This document shows, piece after piece, positions 9,465 to 17,420 of a DNA stretch of 64,000 nucleotides. Source of the stretch: CBDAPE01 sp965198325 (lineage in GTDB: Bacteria; Pseudomonadota; Alphaproteobacteria; UBA828; JAPUJA01). The DNA lies in assembly GCA_965198325.1 (NCBI GenBank), contig CBDAPE010000016.1, positions 186,001 to 250,000 of the forward strand. The letters run 5' to 3'. The notes beneath the pieces were generated by a model, which was not told the DNA's origin, ran no database searches, and saw only the letters and a program-made list of their open reading frames with translations. Both the position numbers and the translations under genes were made by a program. The number at the start of each line of letters is the position of its first letter. The first letter of the stretch is position 1.

Positions 9465-10847
9465 GTGGATCCCAACGTTTCAGCGCTGCTCTATCTGCTG
9501 GCGGCCGTCTGCTTCATCATGGCATTGCGCGGGTTGTCTTCGCCGGTTTCGGCGCGGCGCGGCAACTTCGCTGGGATCGCGGGCATGATCATCGCGATCG
9601 GCACGACGCTGGCCCAGCCGGGCGTCGCGTCGTTCGAGCTGATTCTGATCGGCGCGGTCATCGGTGCCGCAGTGGGTACGATCATTGCCTTGAAGATCAA
9701 GATGACGGCGATGCCCCAGCTCGTCGCGGGTTTCCACAGCCTGGTCGGCCTCGCCGCGGTGATGGTCGCGGCGTCGGCGTTGCTCAGCCCGACAGTCCTG
9801 GGAATCGGGGATGGCGAGGGTATCCGCCTCGTCTCGCGTATCGAGTTGAGCCTCGGCATGGTAATCGGGGCGATTACCTTTACTGGCTCGATCGTCGCCT
9901 TCACCAAGCTCCAGGGTTTGGTGAGCGGCTCGCCCCTCGTGTTCCCAGGCCAACACCTGCTCAACCTACTGATCGGGCTCGTTATTATCGGGCTCGGCGT
10001 CTATTTCTGCATTGGCCAGTCGGAGTTGGTCTTCTGGATCATGACGGCGCTGGCGCTCCTCATCGGCGTGCTGCTCATCGTACCGATCGGCGGCGCGGAC
10101 ATGCCTGTGGTGATTTCCATGCTGAACTCTTATTCCGGCTGGGCGGCGGCGGGTATCGGCTTCACGCTGGAAAACAACCTGCTTATCGTCACAGGCGCAC
10201 TGGTCGGGTCATCGGGCGCGATTCTCAGTTACATCATGTGCCGCGCGATGAACCGCTCGTTCGTCAGTGTCATTCTGGGCGGTTTCGGAGGCGAGGCGAG
10301 TGTGACGGTGGATACGGGCGACAAGTCCGTCAAATCGGGCAGCGCCGACGACGCGGCGTTCATCCTGAAAAACGCGAACACCGTAATTGTCGTGCCGGGC
10401 TACGGCATGGCGGTCGCCCAGGCTCAGCACGCGGTGCGAGAAATGGCGGACAAGCTCGAGGGAGAAGGAGTCAATGTGCGCTACGCGATTCACCCGGTTG
10501 CAGGACGGATGCCCGGTCATATGAACGTGCTGCTAGCGGAAGCGGACGTGCCTTACGAACAGGTATTCGAGATCGACGACATCAACAGCGAATTTCCGCA
10601 GACCGATGTCGCCTTCGTCATCGGCGCCAACGACGTCTGTAATCCACTCGCCAAGACCGACCCGCAAAGCCCGATCTATGGCATGCCGGTTTTCGATGTC
10701 GACCGCGCGAAGACTTCGCTTATCGTGAAGCGCAGCCTTGCCGTCGGTTATGCGGGCATCGATAATCCGCAGTTCTACGCCGAAAACAACATGATGCTGT
10801 TCGGCGACGCCAAGACAATGGTCGAGCACATCGTAAAGGCGATTTGA
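9465..10847 (+). CDS. pntB: NAD(P) transhydrogenase subunit beta
   Basis: A 460-residue subunit with about nine N-terminal membrane helices (dII) followed by the NADP(H)-binding dIII domain. The dIII motifs GYGMAVAQAQHAVREM, HPVAGRMPGHMNVLLAEA and GANDVCNPLAKTD are all present. The start is GTG at 9465 with AGGGAG 8 bases upstream. With PntAA and PntAB it forms the inner-membrane proton-pumping transhydrogenase. Confidence 0.95.
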   Translation: MDPNVSALLYLLAAVCFIMALRGLSSPVSARRGNFAGIAGMIIAIGTTLAQPGVASFELILIGAVIGAAVGTIIALKIKMTAMPQLVAGFHSLVGLAAVMVAASALLSPTVLGIGDGEGIRLVSRIELSLGMVIGAITFTGSIVAFTKLQGLVSGSPLVFPGQHLLNLLIGLVIIGLGVYFCIGQSELVFWIMTALALLIGVLLIVPIGGADMPVVISMLNSYSGWAAAGIGFTLENNLLIVTGALVGSSGAILSYIMCRAMNRSFVSVILGGFGGEASVTVDTGDKSVKSGSADDAAFILKNANTVIVVPGYGMAVAQAQHAVREMADKLEGEGVNVRYAIHPVAGRMPGHMNVLLAEADVPYEQVFEIDDINSEFPQTDVAFVIGANDVCNPLAKTDPQSPIYGMPVFDVDRAKTSLIVKRSLAVGYAGIDNPQFYAENNMMLFGDAKTMVEHIVKAI

Positions 10848-10929
10848 GCCCCTCGTCGCCGTCTCGTCTATTCGAATTGCAGGATTGGAAGGCAGGAGCC
10901 GGCAGCGGCCCGCCGATCAATTGCGGAGC

Positions 10930-11136
10930 CTAGGAATCTTCGCGCATTGCCCGTTTGCGGGCCAGCTTGCGGGCGCGGCGGATCGCTTCGGCTTTCTCGC
11001 GGGCGCGCTTTTCGGAGGGCTTCTCGTAATGCCGTCGCATCTTCATCTCGCGGAAGATGCCTTCGCGCTGCATCTTTTTCTTGAGCGCCTTGAGCGCTTG
11101 GTCGACGTTGTTGTCGCGTACTAGAACCTGTACCAA
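10930..11136 (-). CDS. rpsU: 30S ribosomal protein S21
   Basis: A 68-residue basic protein, MVQVLVRDNNVDQALKALKK with the family-typical REGIFREMKMRRHYEKPSEKRAREKAEA stretch after it. It binds near the 3' end of 16S rRNA in the small subunit and helps initiation. The conserved start corresponds to a TTG codon at 11136; no ATG or GTG lies at the right place. It is convergent with pntB and divergent from def, with about 190 AT-richer bases between rpsU and def. Confidence 0.93.
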   Translation of the reverse strand: MVQVLVRDNNVDQALKALKKKMQREGIFREMKMRRHYEKPSEKRAREKAEAIRRARKLARKRAMREDS

Positions 11137-11323
11137 ATCCCGTCTTCTTTCTATTCCGCCGGTAATCCAATCGCAGAGTTCCCCGAAGGCCGGTCCCTCC
11201 AGGGCGCGCCGTTATAGCACAGAGCGGATTTGATAGCAAAGCAGCCGTTAACAACGCGTTTCCGCCGGTTTTCGAGCTGACCTACGCCTTTACCCGACCG
11301 TTTTACGGCACCATATTGGGATT
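11137..11323. other. Divergent intergenic region rpsU/def
   Basis: 187 bases between the divergent rpsU and def starts, presumably holding both promoters. I see no convincing -35/-10 pair, hairpin or repeat to annotate. Confidence 0.4.
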
Positions 11324-11863
11324 ATGGCCATTCGCAAGATCGCCCGGATGGGGCATCCGGTTTTAAAGGCGCGCGCCGAGGAGGTGGACGATCCCACGAC
11401 GCCTGAGATCCAGGGCCTGATTGCCGATATGATCGAAACCATGATCGACGCGGAAGGCATCGGCCTGGCGGCGCCGCAGGTTCATGAATCCCTGCGGCTT
11501 GTCATGTTCGAAATTCCCGCCGACCGGCTGAAAGAGGGCGAGGATGCGGTGCCGCTCACCGTACTGGTCAATCCCGTCGTTGAGCCACTGGGCGAGGAAA
11601 TGGTGGACGGCCTGGAGGCGTGCCTATCACTGCCCGACCTGGCGGGCACGGTCCCCCGCTACGAACAAGTCCGCTATTCGGGCCGAGACCCGGCGGGGGC
11701 GACCATCGAGCGCGAAGTTAGAGGCTATCACGCACGCGTCGTTCAACATGAATGCGATCATCTCGACGGAATTCTCTATCCCATGCGGATGGACGATCTG
11801 ACGACCTTGAGTTTCGTGAGCGAACTCGGGCCGGGCCCGCGGCTTATGGTGGAACCGGAATGA
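11324..11863 (+). CDS. def: Peptide deformylase
   Basis: A 179-residue metalloenzyme that removes the N-formyl group from nascent proteins. The three signature motifs are present: GIGLAAPQV (about residues 46-54), EACLSLP with metal ligand Cys near 100, and HECDHLDG near 142-149. The second motif has Ala in place of the usual Gly (EGCLS), and the first is canonical. The gene overlaps the next by ATGA, so def and the COQ9-family gene are probably co-translated. Confidence 0.94.
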   Translation: MAIRKIARMGHPVLKARAEEVDDPTTPEIQGLIADMIETMIDAEGIGLAAPQVHESLRLVMFEIPADRLKEGEDAVPLTVLVNPVVEPLGEEMVDGLEACLSLPDLAGTVPRYEQVRYSGRDPAGATIEREVRGYHARVVQHECDHLDGILYPMRMDDLTTLSFVSELGPGPRLMVEPE

Positions 11864-12531
11864 CGGCGGATCAGAGCCGCGAAATCGAGGATCTGAGGGA
11901 CCGGTTGATCGAAGCCGCCCTCGTTCACGTTCCCTTGGACGGCTGGAGTGAAACGGCTCTCGCCGCAGCGGCGCAGGATATCGGACTCGACATTCAGACG
12001 GCCCAACGAACCTTTCCCCGCGGGGCAATCGACATGGTCGCCTGCTTCAGTGGCTGGGCAGACCGGCGAATGGAGGCCGCGCTGGCAACACAGGATTTGA
12101 CCGCGCTCAAGGTTCGCGAGCGGGTCGCTGCGGCGGTCCGGGCGCGAATTGAAGCTTGCGCCGAACACCGCGAAGCGTCGCGTCTCGCGATTGGCTTACT
12201 GGCGCTGCCGGTTTACGCGGGCGATGCAATGCGGTGCCTCTATCGAACCGTCGATGTCATGTGGCGTATGGTCGGGGACAGGTCGACCGATTTTAATTTT
12301 AACTCCAAGCGCGCCCTGCTTGCGGGCGTGCAACTCTCGACGACGCTCTACTGGCTGGCCGACGAATCGGAGGACAACGAGGGGACCTGGGGTTTCCTCG
12401 CGCGTCGCATCGACGACGTGATGTCGATTCAAATGATTCGCGGCCGGCTCGACAAGCTGATCGCGTCCCGGCCGTCGCTCTTACGGCTGTTGCGCCAGGC
12501 GGCCGAGCGGGGCCGTCGACCCGCCGCCTAG
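11860..12531 (+). CDS. COQ9-family ubiquinone biosynthesis protein
   Basis: A 223-residue protein of the COQ9 family, which has a TetR-like fold that binds lipid and presents quinone intermediates for hydroxylation. The match is to DLRDRLIEAALVHVPLDGWSE at the N-terminus, FPRGAIDMVACFSGWADRRM, and the C-terminal lipid-binding region with SKRALLAGVQLSTTLYWLADESE. The start ATG lies in the def stop (ATGA). It is convergent with purE, with only 3 bases between the stops. TetR homology could mislead, but the COQ9-specific tail supports the call. Confidence 0.85.
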   Translation: MTADQSREIEDLRDRLIEAALVHVPLDGWSETALAAAAQDIGLDIQTAQRTFPRGAIDMVACFSGWADRRMEAALATQDLTALKVRERVAAAVRARIEACAEHREASRLAIGLLALPVYAGDAMRCLYRTVDVMWRMVGDRSTDFNFNSKRALLAGVQLSTTLYWLADESEDNEGTWGFLARRIDDVMSIQMIRGRLDKLIASRPSLLRLLRQAAERGRRPAA

Positions 12532-12534
12532 GGG

Positions 12535-13026
12535 TCAGTCGGCAGGGTCCTCGGGCACCTTGGCCGCTTGCTCGGCCCAGTGTTTCTCCAAGGCATCCGC
12601 GACCGCCGCGTCGGACAGCGCGATGATGCGGGCAGCCAGCAAGGCGCCATTTATTGCACCCGGCTTGCCGATCGCCGTCGCGCCGACGGGGACACCGGGG
12701 GGCATCTGCACAATGGCGAACAAGGCGTCCATGCCGCGCACCGCGGAGCCATCGAGCGGAACACCGATCACGGGCAGGCGAGTCTGGGCCGCGGCGACCC
12801 CGGGCAGCGCAGCAGCCATACCGGCACCCGCGATGATGACCTGGATACCCCGCTCCTTAGCCCTGCTGGTGTAGTCTTCAAGCCGTTCGGGGGTGCGGTG
12901 GGCCGAGATGATCTTCGCTTCGCAGACAATGCCGAGGGAGTCGAGGGTGGTGACGGCATTCTTCATCACCGGCCAGTCGGACTGGCTTCCCATAATTACG
13001 CCAACGCGGGGAGTCTGATCGCTCAT
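12535..13026 (-). CDS. purE: N5-carboxyaminoimidazole ribonucleotide mutase
   Basis: A 163-residue class I PurE, which converts N5-CAIR to CAIR in purine synthesis. Motifs: VGVIMGSQSDWPVM at the N-terminus, SAHRTPERL near residue 40, and IAGAGMAAALPGV. ATG at 13026 fits the family start; AAGGA lies 10-14 bases upstream. The partner purK, usually next to purE, is not in this window: downstream lies the convergent COQ9 gene. Confidence 0.93.
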   Translation of the reverse strand: MSDQTPRVGVIMGSQSDWPVMKNAVTTLDSLGIVCEAKIISAHRTPERLEDYTSRAKERGIQVIIAGAGMAAALPGVAAAQTRLPVIGVPLDGSAVRGMDALFAIVQMPPGVPVGATAIGKPGAINGALLAARIIALSDAAVADALEKHWAEQAAKVPEDPAD

Positions 13027-13217
13027 CCTGGATAATCCTTCAGACTGGGTCAATTCGGTGTACCGCGAAAACCACAGTGATTAAGGAGAGCGCGGGTATT
13101 TGGCAACGGTTTTTTTATGAACAGTTGGAATGCTATACTGTTGAATGAATCGTTGAACCTTATGTCGTTGCTGGCACTATGACTATGCCCGGGTGCAGGC
13201 GACGCTCCTGAGGACCG

Positions 13218-13958
13218 ATGAAGATCGAACGGACAAGACCGGGCTCGACGCCCACGAGTGTTGGTGCGACCCGAGCCGAGGGGGAGGCGACCCGTACGGA
13301 CGCAGCACCGGCGCCGCGGCAGGTGCAGGATGTGACCTCAATCATGGGGGTGCCGGAGGCGGAGCTGACGCCGAAGGTGAGAGCGGCCTTCATGCAGCTG
13401 TTCGAAGAGGTGGCAAAGCTTCGGGAGGATCTCGACCGGAGCAAGGCCCGGCTGTCAGATCTTGAACGGTTGGCCGACGAGGATTCCCTGATGCCGATTT
13501 CTAATCGGCGCGCGCTCGTGCGGGAACTGACTCGGATCATCGCCTACTCCCAACGCTATCAGCTTCCGAGCAGCGTGCTCTATTTCGATTTGAACGGCAT
13601 GAAGGCGATCAACGACCGCTATGGCCACGCGGCGGGTGATGCGACGCTCAAGCATGTCGCCCAAGCGTTGGTCGAGAGTGTCCGCGAATCGGATGTCGTC
13701 GGGCGGTTGGGCGGCGATGAGTTCGGCGTCATCCTGGTCCAGGCCGATCAGAAAACGGCCGCACTGAAGGCCCAGGAGCTCGCTCACGCCATCGAATCGA
13801 AACCGCTGGCCTGGGAGGGCGAGCAACTCCGCCTGACTGTTGCCTACGGCGCCCACACCTTCAGGAGCGGCGAGGACGCGACCGCAGCGCTCAATGCGGC
13901 CGATCGGGCGATGTATGCCAACAAGCAAGTGCGCAACGGCCCGGACCAGACGTCCTGA
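13218..13958 (+). CDS. GGDEF-domain diguanylate cyclase
   Basis: A 246-residue protein with a single C-terminal GGDEF domain that would make cyclic di-GMP from two GTP. The active-site GGDEF is intact at residues 165-169. The inhibitory I-site RxxD (RESD, 156-159) is present with the standard 5-residue spacing, so product inhibition is expected. Residues about 50-85 (LTPKVRAAFMQLFEEVAKL and following) look like a coiled-coil dimerisation helix. Residues 1-45 are low-complexity, and there is no recognisable sensor domain or membrane segment. The start is supported by GAGG just upstream of ATG 13218. Confidence 0.9.
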   Translation: MKIERTRPGSTPTSVGATRAEGEATRTDAAPAPRQVQDVTSIMGVPEAELTPKVRAAFMQLFEEVAKLREDLDRSKARLSDLERLADEDSLMPISNRRALVRELTRIIAYSQRYQLPSSVLYFDLNGMKAINDRYGHAAGDATLKHVAQALVESVRESDVVGRLGGDEFGVILVQADQKTAALKAQELAHAIESKPLAWEGEQLRLTVAYGAHTFRSGEDATAALNAADRAMYANKQVRNGPDQTS

Positions 13959-13961
13959 GCA

Positions 13962-14162
13962 TCACGCAATGATGTCAGGCAGGAGAATGTTCTCCAGCCG
14001 GGTGATTTCGTCCTTGAGCGCGAGCTTCCGCTTTTTGAGACGCCGGACCTGAAGATGGTCATGCGCGGGGTCGGCGATGAGCTGCTGGATCACCTCGTCC
14101 AGATCACGATGTTCGGAGCGCAACTCAGCGAGCTTGGTTTCGAGCGAGCTTTTGGTCGTCAT
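13962..14162 (-). CDS. YdcH/DUF465-family small protein
   Basis: A 66-residue, highly charged helical protein with the DUF465 pattern: LETKLAELRSEHRDLDEVI then VRRLKKRKLALKDEITRLE. Function is unknown; family members form short coiled coils. ATG at 14162 has GAGGAG just upstream and is preferred to the in-frame codon at 14183. It is convergent with the diguanylate cyclase gene. A paralogue lies at 15551-15739. Confidence 0.85.
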   Translation of the reverse strand: MTTKSSLETKLAELRSEHRDLDEVIQQLIADPAHDHLQVRRLKKRKLALKDEITRLENILLPDIIA

Positions 14163-14240
14163 TGCTCCTCGATTCAATGACAAGGTTATGATCTAGAATA
14201 GCAAACATAGAACAAAACCCCGAATCGGAAAGCTCCTGCC

Positions 14241-14840
14241 ATGTCTCAGTCGATATCGTCCGCGCCGCCGCCGCCCACGGACACATTCTGGGCGTTCTCG
14301 CTCGACATGTTTCCCCGCGAGGGCGTCGGACTCGCCTGCATCGCGCTCCAAGACGAAACTGGCGTTCACGTCAATCTTTTACTGCTGGCCTGCTGGTTGG
14401 CCGCAAGCGGCCGCGGGACGCTCGATGATGCCGACCTGAAGCGAGCCCGGGGCATATCTGAACCCTGGCAACGCGAGGTCGTCGGGCCCTTGCGCGACGT
14501 GCGCCGCCAGATTAAGGGCTGGCCCGAAGATGCATCGGACCGCCCGGCGCCAGACGCCGCGGCCCGCGAGGACTATCGGAAGAAGGTTATCGGACTCGAA
14601 GTTGAGGGCGAGCGGCTGGAGCAGGAGGTGCTCGCTGTCGCGTTTGACCGGCCGGCCGAGGACCACCCGGCCGCCGACCGAGCGGCGGACGCCGCTGCTA
14701 GCCTAGGGGCGTATTTTTCCCAATTGAGAATTGCGATGGACGCACGCGAACGGGGCAACCTGGCGACCCTGCTGGGCGCTGCGTTTCCGGAGCTGGATCG
14801 CGCCGCGATCGAAGCGCTGCCGGGGATTAACCGTTCTTAG
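14241..14840 (+). CDS. TIGR02444/DUF2390-family protein
   Basis: A 199-residue protein resembling the TIGR02444 (DUF2390) family of unknown function: FWAFSLDMFPREGVGLACIALQD followed by VHVNLLLLACWLAASGRG near residues 37-58. The rest is helical and rich in Ala, Arg and Glu, with no enzyme motif. Its last 14 bases overlap the convergent ubiX gene. Confidence 0.75.
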   Translation: MSQSISSAPPPPTDTFWAFSLDMFPREGVGLACIALQDETGVHVNLLLLACWLAASGRGTLDDADLKRARGISEPWQREVVGPLRDVRRQIKGWPEDASDRPAPDAAAREDYRKKVIGLEVEGERLEQEVLAVAFDRPAEDHPAADRAADAAASLGAYFSQLRIAMDARERGNLATLLGAAFPELDRAAIEALPGINRS

Positions 14841-15423
14841 ACCGGTGCGAGGCGGCTGGATCGCGCCAGCGGTCTACCAGCCCCGATTCGAGATCGAAAA
14901 GATCGAGCAGGCGCCCCACGGTATGATTGATCACCGCGTCAAGCGAGTTCGGCCGGGTGTAGAGTGCGGGCACGGGCGGTGCGATGATGGCACCCATTTC
15001 GGCGAGACCCGTGAGGCTCCGCAGGTGCCCCAGGTGCAGCGGCGTTTCGCGCACCATCAGGACGAGACGGCGGCGCTCCTTGAGCACCACGTCCGCAGAG
15101 CGTGTGAGCAGACTCGCAGTGACCCCGGTCGCGATTTCCGACATCGAGCGGATCGAACAGGGTGCGACGATCATACCGGCGGTCTTGAACGATCCGCTCG
15201 CCGTGGCAGCGCCGACATCGACATTGGGATGACTGACATCGGCCAGCGAATGAACCTGGGCGGAGGTCAGGTCTGTCTCGTAACCGAGGGCCATTTCCGC
15301 GGATTTGGTCAGAATCAGATGGCTTTCGACGGGAAGAGGGCGCAACGCTTCGAGCAACCGGATGCCGTAGACCACCCCGGAAGCGCCGCTGATTCCGACG
15401 ATAAGCCGCATGTTATTTGGCAC
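14827..15423 (-). CDS. ubiX: Flavin prenyltransferase UbiX
   Basis: A 198-residue enzyme that attaches dimethylallyl to FMN to make prenylated FMN, the cofactor of UbiD-type decarboxylases in ubiquinone synthesis. Motifs: VGISGASGVVYGIRLLEAL (FMN site), CSIRSMSEIATG near residue 90, and LVLMVRETPLHLGHLRSL. The GTG at 15423 has GAGG 6 bases upstream and is preferred; an ATG at 15411 would give a protein 4 residues shorter. No ubiD is visible in the window. Confidence 0.92.
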   Translation of the reverse strand: MPNNMRLIVGISGASGVVYGIRLLEALRPLPVESHLILTKSAEMALGYETDLTSAQVHSLADVSHPNVDVGAATASGSFKTAGMIVAPCSIRSMSEIATGVTASLLTRSADVVLKERRRLVLMVRETPLHLGHLRSLTGLAEMGAIIAPPVPALYTRPNSLDAVINHTVGRLLDLFDLESGLVDRWRDPAASHRSKNG

Positions 15424-15550
15424 CGCTAACCTCGTTTGCCATTCTCAAACCCAAAATCCGCCCTGCGTTGGTCAAGCCATGCGGTTGAGTCTGGACAGCC
15501 GAAAGCATCGACGATTAAAGTAATACGACTGCAACATTGGGCAAAGGGAA

Positions 15551-15739
15551 ATGGATCAGAAAGCCGATTCACACAGCTATCTCGAAACCCTCACCGAAAA
15601 GCACGCGGCGTTTGATGTCGAAATCGATGCGGAGCGCCAGCGGCCGGCCCCGGATTCGGTTAGGCTGTCCGATCTAAAACGCCGAAAACTTGCCATCAAA
15701 GATGAAATTGTCCGTCTGACCGCTCGCGAGAGCGCCTAG
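15551..15739 (+). CDS. YdcH/DUF465-family small protein, second copy
   Basis: A 62-residue protein with LSDLKRRKLAIKDEIVRLTAR, clearly related to the 66-residue protein at 13962-14162 (RRLKKRKLALKDEITRLE). Function is unknown. AAAGGG lies about 5 bases before the ATG. It is convergent with hldE. Confidence 0.8.
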   Translation: MDQKADSHSYLETLTEKHAAFDVEIDAERQRPAPDSVRLSDLKRRKLAIKDEIVRLTARESA

Positions 15740-15772
15740 CGCAACATCGTTTCGTCCGATGGATCGTGGTCG

Positions 15773-15788
15773 CCGGCTCCAGCCGGCC
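15773..15788. terminator. GC hairpin between convergent ydcH-like gene and hldE
   Basis: An inverted repeat, GCCGGCT-CC-AGCCGGC, lies in the 62 bases between two converging stops. There is no T run on either side, so intrinsic termination is uncertain; the tiny loop also makes it a weak hairpin. Confidence 0.3.
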
Positions 15789-15801
15789 CGATACTACGTG
15801 C

Positions 15802-17268
15802 CTATGCCTTACGCAGCTTGGCGATTGTATTCGTTGTACTGAAGTTGGGCTCGATTCGGGCCAGCATCACTTTCCCGCCATAACCCTTTACCAGATCGCC
15901 GCCGACCACGCCCTCAAGCGTGTAGTCTGCGCCCTTGACGAGAACGTCGGGCCGGATGGCCTCGATAAGCCCGAGAGGTGTGTCGTCGCCGAAAACTGTT
16001 ACTGCATCGACCATTTCAAGCGAAGCCAGTATGTCGGCGCGAGCGAGTTCGAGCTGGACGGGCCGGTCCGGACCCTTCAGACGGCGCACCGAATCGTCCG
16101 AATTGATCGCGACGATCAGCCGATCGCAATAGGATTTTGACTCCCGCAGCAACGCCATATGGCCGGGATGAAGCAGGTCGAAGCAGCCATTGGTAAAGCC
16201 CACGGCCTGGCCGCTCTCGCGCCAGCTCTCTACGGTTTGCAACAATTCGGCAAGCGATTTGATTTTCGAGGCGGTTGCGGCGTCCCGCACCGGTTCCAGG
16301 GCGTTGGCGAGTTCCCAATCGTAGGCGGTGGCGGTGCCGGATTTCCCAACCACAATGCCGGCCGCCACGTTTGCCAGCGCCGCCGCATCTTCCAATCGCA
16401 CGCCCCGGCCGATAGCCGCCGCGAAGGTTGCCACGACCGTATCTCCAGCGCCGGAGACGTCGAACACCGTCCGGGCCTGGGTCGGCAGGTGCGCGAGCGT
16501 TCCGTCCCTGGAGACCACTGTCATGCCGTCCTGGCTGCGCGTGATCAACAGGGCATCGATCTCGCAGGTCTCCATGACCTGACGGGCGGCAATAACAATT
16601 TCGTCATCGCTCTCCGTTGGAAGTCCCGTCGCCTCCCCCAGTTCGCGCCGGTTCGGCGTGATTACATGGGCCCCGTGATAGCGCGAAAATTCACGACCCT
16701 TCGGATCGACAACCGCTGGCTTGCCGGTTGCTAGGGCATCGGCAATCAGGCTACTGACGACGCGATCTGTGAGCACCCCTTTGGAATAGTCGGACAGGAC
16801 CACGACGTCGCAGCTGGTTACCGAATCGGCGGTTACCCGCATCAGGTTTTCGGCGCAAAGATCGGCAATACCCTGGACGGTCTCCAAGTCGGCGCGCAGC
16901 AATTGCTGGCCGTCAGCGACGTAGCGGGTCTTGATCGTCGACGCGCGCCCGGGTTCGACGAGAAGATGTGGCTCAACTCGGCTCTCGGTGCCGACCATCG
17001 TGGTCAGCTCTCGCCCCACCGAATCGTCGCCGACCACGGAAACCAGGCTGGCGGTCGCACCTAGCGAGACGATGTTGCGCACGACATTGCCAGCGCCGCC
17101 CAGCATGACGCTCTCCTTCTCGATACGCAACACGGGCACGGGCGCCTCAGGCGACGTCCGCTCGACGACACCGTAAACAAACCGGTCGAGCATCAGGTCA
17201 CCGACACACAGAACCCGGCTCTGGGCGAGTGCCGGTACATGGCTTAGCAAGGTCGCGCGATCGGTCAT
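15802..17268 (-). CDS. hldE: Bifunctional heptose kinase/adenylyltransferase HldE
   Basis: A 488-residue fusion that phosphorylates heptose 7-phosphate and then adenylylates the heptose 1-phosphate, supplying ADP-heptose for the LPS inner core. The N-terminal PfkB-type kinase domain shows MLGGAGNVVRN, VVDPKGREF and the catalytic DVSGAGDTVVATFAAA near residue 268. The C-terminal nucleotidyltransferase domain shows FTNGCFDLLHPGHM near 357, with the HxGH motif, and VKGADYTLE. Other core-LPS genes are not in the window. Confidence 0.95.
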   Translation of the reverse strand: MTDRATLLSHVPALAQSRVLCVGDLMLDRFVYGVVERTSPEAPVPVLRIEKESVMLGGAGNVVRNIVSLGATASLVSVVGDDSVGRELTTMVGTESRVEPHLLVEPGRASTIKTRYVADGQQLLRADLETVQGIADLCAENLMRVTADSVTSCDVVVLSDYSKGVLTDRVVSSLIADALATGKPAVVDPKGREFSRYHGAHVITPNRRELGEATGLPTESDDEIVIAARQVMETCEIDALLITRSQDGMTVVSRDGTLAHLPTQARTVFDVSGAGDTVVATFAAAIGRGVRLEDAAALANVAAGIVVGKSGTATAYDWELANALEPVRDAATASKIKSLAELLQTVESWRESGQAVGFTNGCFDLLHPGHMALLRESKSYCDRLIVAINSDDSVRRLKGPDRPVQLELARADILASLEMVDAVTVFGDDTPLGLIEAIRPDVLVKGADYTLEGVVGGDLVKGYGGKVMLARIEPNFSTTNTIAKLRKA

Positions 17269-17420
17269 CGTAGGTCAGGCGCTCTTCGGGGTAGCCGTAA
17301 ATGTCGGCGCAGGATAGAGAACTCGCGGGCAGGGCGCTACATTTGCGTTCTTGCCTTCTTAAACCGGCTTGCCCTCGTCCGACAGGCAGGACAGAATCCC
17401 GGCCGTTCAAAGAGGTTGTA

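Noticed and set aside
10848..10929. Terminator between convergent pntB and rpsU
   Set aside because: GC-rich short repeats are present but no clean stem with a T run on either strand.
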